In this document: in pieces, positions 59,211 through 64,000 of the stretch
How the letters are laid out: each line of letters starts with the position of its first letter
How positions within the stretch are numbered: the first letter of the stretch is position 1
Assembly (NCBI GenBank): GCA_038501625.1
Contig: JAZAYU010000222.1
Location: 248,001-312,000 of the forward strand
Length of the DNA stretch: 64,000 nucleotides
Direction: 5' to 3'
DNA from: Corbicula japonica
Lineage: Eukaryota > Mollusca > Bivalvia > Venerida > Cyrenidae
Program-made: the position numbers and the translations under genes
Notes under the pieces: model-generated
Databases searched by the model: none
What the model saw: only the letters and a program-made list of their open reading frames with translations
Told to the model about the DNA's origin: nothing

Positions 59211-59490
59211 AGGCACCGGTCTCAAATCTCAAGCATCTGATTGGCTGAAATTGAGACTGGATGCTTGGGATTTGAGACTGGTCTCCAAACTCCGTTTTAT
59301 TATCTTGAGTCATGTATCTTCTGTTTCAGATTGACCTGATGACCTACAGGACAGAGTTCACTAATGCTGAGGTCTTAAAAAAAACTCGCTGATAAAATTC
59401 CGCAGGTCTGCCTTCTTACATATTATAACCAAGGCTGAAGGTTATAAAGCTGAGATTGGAAACCAGTCTCAAATCTCACTGTTCAAGTAC
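59211..59490. repeat. Facing copies of a GAGATTTGAGACTGG repeat around an exon
   Basis: Left copy 59,211-59,310 is itself a hairpin (GTCTCAAATCTCAAGCATC against GATGCTTGGGATTTGAGAC). Right copy 59,440-59,490 is inverted to it (GGAAACCAGTCTCAAATCTC). A third copy is at 2,037-2,095 in the IAP intron. The frameshifted 76-nt exon lies between the two facing copies. Confidence 0.75.
59330..59405 (+). pseudogene. RNF213-like plus copy: exon with one-base A insertion
   Basis: The exon is 76 nt against 75 in the paralogue. It encodes IDLMTYRTEFTNAEVLKK, then a run of eight A shifts the frame to a TGA. With seven A the conserved LADKIPQ would follow. A homopolymer indel could be a sequencing error. 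Confidence 0.85.
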
Positions 59491-59585
59491 AAATATGAAA
59501 TATTTACAAATATGAAGTAAATACAAATACGAAATAGATTAAGTATTTGTCCCCAGCACTTATGGAAAACTCAATTCCATTTAAG

Positions 59586-61771
59586 GAATCTTTGAGCACT
59601 ATTGTGAAGACCCAGATAAGTGGAGAGTTCAGATCCATGCCCGATCTTTGTCAGTCATTAGACAACCTTGACATTACCATCAGTTTCCTGAAGTCAACCG
59701 GAGGTCCTTCAGACAAAAGACTACATGAGTTTATGCTGGAAACGTTACGCATGGAGTCTTCGTTGCACAGTCAGAAGGTATTGAATTTATTTCATAAGTA
59801 TACAGACCTTGACTTCTATTTTCTAAAAACTCAAGAGAAACTGTTCTGTTATGCATGTATACGTAATTACTGGTCCTTTGTGATTACAGAGCCAGAGCCA
59901 TGTTAATTTCAATCCAATAAAGAATTCCACAGAACATTGTGCAAAGCGAGGTCTGGAATGCAGTTTGCACGTCTCTAAGACGATGGGAATGCTATTTTTA
60001 AATTCATTTTCGTTCTGTGCCTTTATAGTTGGTAACGTTTGCTAATGACTTATATTTGATATGTTCCTATAAGGCTCAGCAGACGTGTGAGTTCCGACAC
60101 GCACAGTCACTATGGTTACTGCTTTTTCTACAAAGATCCAACAAGATGACAGAGAGCCATCAATCCACTGAAGTAAGTCATAAATGAAAAACAATTTTGA
60201 CAAAAAAGTTACATAAATATCAGAAATGCAGGGAATGCTGCTATACCATACACCAAATTAAGAGAAGAGAAATATTAAACGAGAAGTTTTTTCATGTAGT
60301 TTAATGCAATCAATAGTAATACTAATGATACCATCTTGGTGTCATGCGAAAATTTGTATCTGAAAGGGTTTTAAAATCGTCCACGCACAGGTTAAAAGAA
60401 TGTGTTAGTATGTTTCATGTATGGCCTCTACAGATAAAAATATTATCAAATAGTTATGTGACCGCCAAAAGAACAATTGATAACACTCAGAAGGCTAACA
60501 TTTTAATACCTTGCCTCAATAATAACTACCTGACCAGAATGTAAGTTAATTTTAAAATAGATATTAAAAAATAAAACCAACTCTTTGCACGTCGTGTCTT
60601 GTATTGTGCTAGTATCGCAATTCTTTTTTTCAGTCGATCTTTGAGAGTGTATCAGCTGAGTTTCACGAGGTATTACCTGAAGAATTGTACGATGTATTCA
60701 AAGAATACTCACTGAAGAAACTGACAGTTGAGAAACTAACTCAGCTGGTTGAGGTGCTACACCAGTTTATACTGTTGGTTGTTTCAGTCAGACAGAATAT
60801 CGATGACGAGGATTATACAGATACTACAAACAATAAGTATGTTAAATCGCTCTTAAAGTAATGTACTACCGTACCATTCAATGATTTTGTTTTGCTACAC
60901 TTCTGAGTTCACCACGAGTTAACCATTTTCCAAACAAAGTTCTATAAAATGTATAATAAAATAAATAAATTTTGCGACCTTTGATTTTATATAACTTTTC
61001 TAGATACCTGAAACATGCTTAATGAACAAACGCTACTGGTGCTCATACTTTAAATGATTTTCTATTTTTCTATCGATTCACAGACAACCACCAAACGAGA
61101 CGTTTACATGAACTATGATTTTCTCATATACATTTAAGCTCATCATAAGGGATGGATCAAAATTGTACTGTTTATTGGTGTATATATTAAGTTGCGCTCT
61201 ACCCGGGGCTAGGCGGCGAAGGCATTAATATGCATTTCCGTTACTGTCCATGAACAGGCTGAATCAAACCGAGCCTGCAATACATTTTTCGTGTTCGGTG
61301 GCTTTCAAAGTTCCCTTTTCATCTGTTTCAAAAGAATCAGAGTATGCATGTGGATACTTATTTAATTGTTAAGGCTCTAAAGTTAATAAATGTTGTTCTG
61401 TTAAAAGCTCGAATATATTTTTTTCGTTTTTAAAACGGAGCCCAGTAAGCGTGCAGATGATTATTAAAGGGTTTAAAGTAAATAAATTTTGTTCAGTAAA
61501 AATCACATACTAGCATTTATTGCGTAAACTTTAAGGTCAGAACCCATGCAGTCAGTCTGAGAGATGCTCTCTTCTATTTACCTTGTTCTTTGTTTCCAGG
61601 CTGTGTGAGTGGCTATGTGGCTACATAGATAGTTTAGACTTCCAGCCGCTTGAGGTAGCATGTCTGGTAGACTTTCCTAAGGAGATATTGTATAAACATA
61701 GTGTCTATACATGGATGTCTGCCTACAAATTCTTGAAACAGAAACAGACAGGGGACTATACAACAGATTAA
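59586..61771 (+). CDS. RNF213-like plus copy: last four exons and stop
   Basis: Exons 59,586-59,777 (192 nt), 60,074-60,172 (99 nt), 60,634-60,836 (203 nt) and 61,600-61,771 encode LCQSLDNLDITISFLKSTGG, CEFRHAQSLWLLLFLQRSNK, LTVEKLTQLVEVLHQFILLV and ACLVDFPKEILYKHSVYTW. They end TGDYTTD and TAA. The acceptor of the first is TCCATTTAAG. Confidence 0.88.
61190..61330 (+). repeat. Family R2 copy in the last intron of the plus copy
   Basis: TACCCGGGGCTAGGCGGCGA, CATGAACAGGCTGAATCAAA, CCGAGCCTGC, then GTTCGGTGGCTTTCAAAGTT. The minus copy also has an R2 copy in its last intron (18,150-18,250), but on a different relative strand. Confidence 0.85.
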
Positions 61772-61860
61772 CTGAAATGACCACCATCCGACTTGTTGTT
61801 GAACATGTAGTATTGGTGATGACTGATGTTAAAAGATTTAATTATATGACTTATATATCA

Positions 61861-61866
61861 AATAAA
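61861..61866 (+). terminator. Polyadenylation signal AATAAA of the plus RNF213-like copy
   Basis: AATAAA lies 90 bases after the TAA stop, with a second ATAAA-type motif nearby. The position fits a short 3' UTR. Confidence 0.5.
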
Positions 61867-61871
61867 GACTT

Positions 61872-63940
61872 GAATGAAATAAAAAACGTTGTGCGTTAAG
61901 ATGAAAAAGAAAATTAGATAAATACTATATGTTGTGGCAATCGTTATTAAAGTAGCGCGTTGAATATTTGTTAATCTTGAAATTTGGGATAACACAGAAT
62001 TAAAAGACAGAGAAAAGCAAGTCGGTCGATTTCAGTGAAGATGAGAAATTCAAAATATATAGGCCACGGATGTTTTTCAATGTCTGATTTTGCTTTTTCG
62101 CAAACTCTAAACGTGTATTTAGTATCGTACCATGTTCTATTTCATTTTCACGAAGAGCAAATCAAGCAAATGAATTGTATTCTTGTGTTGTAAGTACTAG
62201 TATACGCTGCAGATGTTTATAATACAAATGGAAAGTTATTTACTCCTTGAAAAAAATGATCATGGATTATAGCTAAAGATGACTAGAAAAATAATGGTGA
62301 CCCTTAGATAACATTTCTTGAATTAAACTGGAGGAAATGATTTCACAATAGTGCTTAATATCAATCCATGTATGTATATTTTATCTGTGGCATAATTGTG
62401 TATGTTTATGTTTAGTAAGAAACTTAATGCCATTGGACTAATCTAGTGATTTTGCATCTTTATGTTATTATATTTTATTATGTAGCCAGTTGAAATCTTT
62501 TTGAATTCAAAATGAAAAATATGTTGTATCTGGCGATAATCACAAGTTGTTGTGTAAAGTTTTGTTAATTTAAAAATTAGACATTCTTTTATTTTGAATA
62601 GCTGGTTTGTTCACATAAACCGTCAGGAGTCGTTTGTCTTGGAATGACAGTAACACCGTTGTTATGTATTTGTGTTAATCCTTTGTGTTTTAGGCCTATA
62701 TCTCATTTTTGCAGACATGTGATTGTGTAATTATAGTATCTTACTTGTTTACCCAATTTTAATTTTATAACAGTAATTACAGTTGTATTATTGCATTTCA
62801 AGTAAAAATTAAAAAAATATTTATTAGGCCCCATTGAAATCATATTCGAAATCAAATTAAATTAGGAGTTCTGTATGTTGGAGTGTGATCAAAACAGGTC
62901 TTCTACCCACTATGTTCAAAGATAATTGACTTGGCTGATTGATCAGATATTAGAAATATATTCATAACAGGATTCTCGAAACATATGCCTAGATATAAAT
63001 GAATCGTTATTTCCGTTTCCGCTAACGGTTTTTTTGCGCACGCTCAGGCTTGTTTATAATATTATATTTATATTTGTTTCGTTTTGAACTTCTTAAAGTA
63101 ACTCCTGGTGATAAAGAAGTCATTGTCTTGAAAGATTCTAACAATTACTTTATTTTGAATTAATAATTATGTGTATACATTAGGTTCTTAACGTTTATGT
63201 TTTATTTGGATTATTTTCGTCTTGTTTATTGTTAACTTAATTTTTGTTGATATTTTTATATTCTCGTGTGCATTAAGCTTAACGGAAAATATTGTAATAA
63301 ATAATAAAATATATTGCTTTCTAGTTTGTCTGTTATTCTTAGAGTGTCGCTGTATTTCATTAAACATGGGAAAGAGTAGCATGCAACATACACAAGTTCA
63401 GACCTTTCAAAACAGACTACTAGGAAAGTAAAGTAAAGTAAAGAACATGTTTACACCAAACACCATAAACAAGTATTACCAAACACATTGAACAACTAAC
63501 ACATTACATCATGAAAATTGCTTTAACGATTCGCTTTCATTAATTCATATACCACACGTTCATTTTTTTGTTATAAATATTCAAGCTGCGTTGAAAGCAA
63601 GCTTGAAGTCAGAAAAACAAAATCACAAACATTATCAAGTCTGATTAAAAGTTTTATCTGACGTTTTGGTTCAAAAATTAACACCAATAGATAATTTTAG
63701 TATTTTAAGTTTTCAGTAGACTTCGGTAATTGTCAGCGTATATTTACCTTCATTGTCAAATAATCAGTACGGTTCTATAATTATGGTTGTGTATATTTAT
63801 AATCTGATTATTTTTAAAAATGTGTTGCATTGTTTGATATTAAAAAAGTATTTTCCTAGAAATTTTCAAGTAATATTTGGGCTATTTCTACATTATTGGA
63901 GAAAAAATTGCAACGTTTATAATAGTAAAGCATGCATAAG
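61872..63940. other. Intergenic region, no gene seen
   Basis: AT-rich, with stops in all frames. A short AAGTAAAGTAAAGTAAAG run occurs near 63,426. The frames at 63,188-63,431 are unsupported. Confidence 0.55.
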
Positions 63941-63944
63941 AAAT

Positions 63945-64000
63945 AGCCACACTCAAAAAACACAGCCTCCACACAGCCAGAAATGGAGAGAGAAAAGAGA
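63945..64000 (-). repeat. Dispersed repeat family R1, copy f (cut by window end)
   Basis: AATAGCCACACTC, ACACAGCCTCCACACAGCC, then GAGAGAGAAAAGAGA; the counterpart of copy b. Confidence 0.75.

Larger units (their letters stand above)
54670..61771 (+). pseudogene. Second RNF213-like copy, 5'-truncated and frame-broken
   Basis: Exons: 54,670-54,826, 55,794-55,865 (cut short), 56,652-56,781, 57,350-57,436, 58,081-58,270, 58,427-58,655, 59,330-59,405 (one extra base), 59,586-59,777, 60,074-60,172, 60,634-60,836 and 61,600-61,771 (TAA). It aligns exon by exon with the minus copy. In the 190-nt exon I count about 77% identical residues. Exons for the RZ finger and the VTGHILG segment are absent upstream. 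The 54,670 exon leaves in phase 1, but the remnant at 55,794 reads the conserved text in phase 0 and, entered in phase 1, stops within nine codons. From 56,652 to 58,655 and from 59,586 to 61,771 the frames are intact, so silencing may be recent, or a shorter transcript may exist. Confidence 0.85.

Overview
The window is eukaryotic nuclear DNA: AT-rich, with intron-split genes, GT/AG splice sites and a high load of retroelements, SINEs, foldback elements and minisatellites. The gene families (a BIR/UBA/RING inhibitor of apoptosis and RNF213-type E3 ligases), the SINE family and a 165-bp tandem element ending in GACGGACGG-type runs point to a bivalve mollusc. That placement rests on family knowledge; the species is not determined.

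Layout. 1-6376 (minus): an IAP (BIRC-like) gene with a ~310-residue unrecognised N-terminal region, two BIR domains, a UBA-like segment, a short helix and the start of a RING cut by the window edge. 6.8-8.6 kb: a dispersed repeat and a broken reverse transcriptase. 8.7-17.6 kb: no gene seen; it holds hairpins, a 126-bp tandem repeat and a 680-bp foldback transposon. 17,671-52,707 (minus): an RNF213-like gene, from the region just before the RZ zinc finger to the C terminus, in at least 19 exons. Its introns carry a degenerate LINE (23.5-27.4 kb, with target-site duplications), a SINE, a 9.66-kb inverted-repeat element (27,778-37,434), a fragment of an uncharacterised multicopy ORF (39.3-40.5 kb) and a 165-bp tandem element (44.7-46.1 kb). 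54,670-61,771 (plus): a second RNF213-like copy, 5'-truncated, with one exon cut short and a one-base frameshift in another. 61.9-64 kb: no gene.

The two RNF213-like copies share exon boundaries almost base for base (exons of 130, 87, 190, 75/76, 192, 99 and 203 nt), so they are paralogues from a segmental duplication in inverted orientation. Both carry lesions. The minus copy has a 32-bp tandem duplication that causes a premature stop, and the plus copy has at least two breaks.

Functionally the window looks like an innate-immunity/cell-death neighbourhood (an IAP E3 next to RNF213-type E3s) heavily remodelled by mobile DNA. The most unusual structures are the 9.66-kb element with minisatellite inverted arms, a precise head-to-tail composite inside it (28,769-33,700 followed by 33,701-34,378, each ending in the same hairpin), and an in-frame 66-bp triplication of a splice donor in the minus RNF213-like gene.
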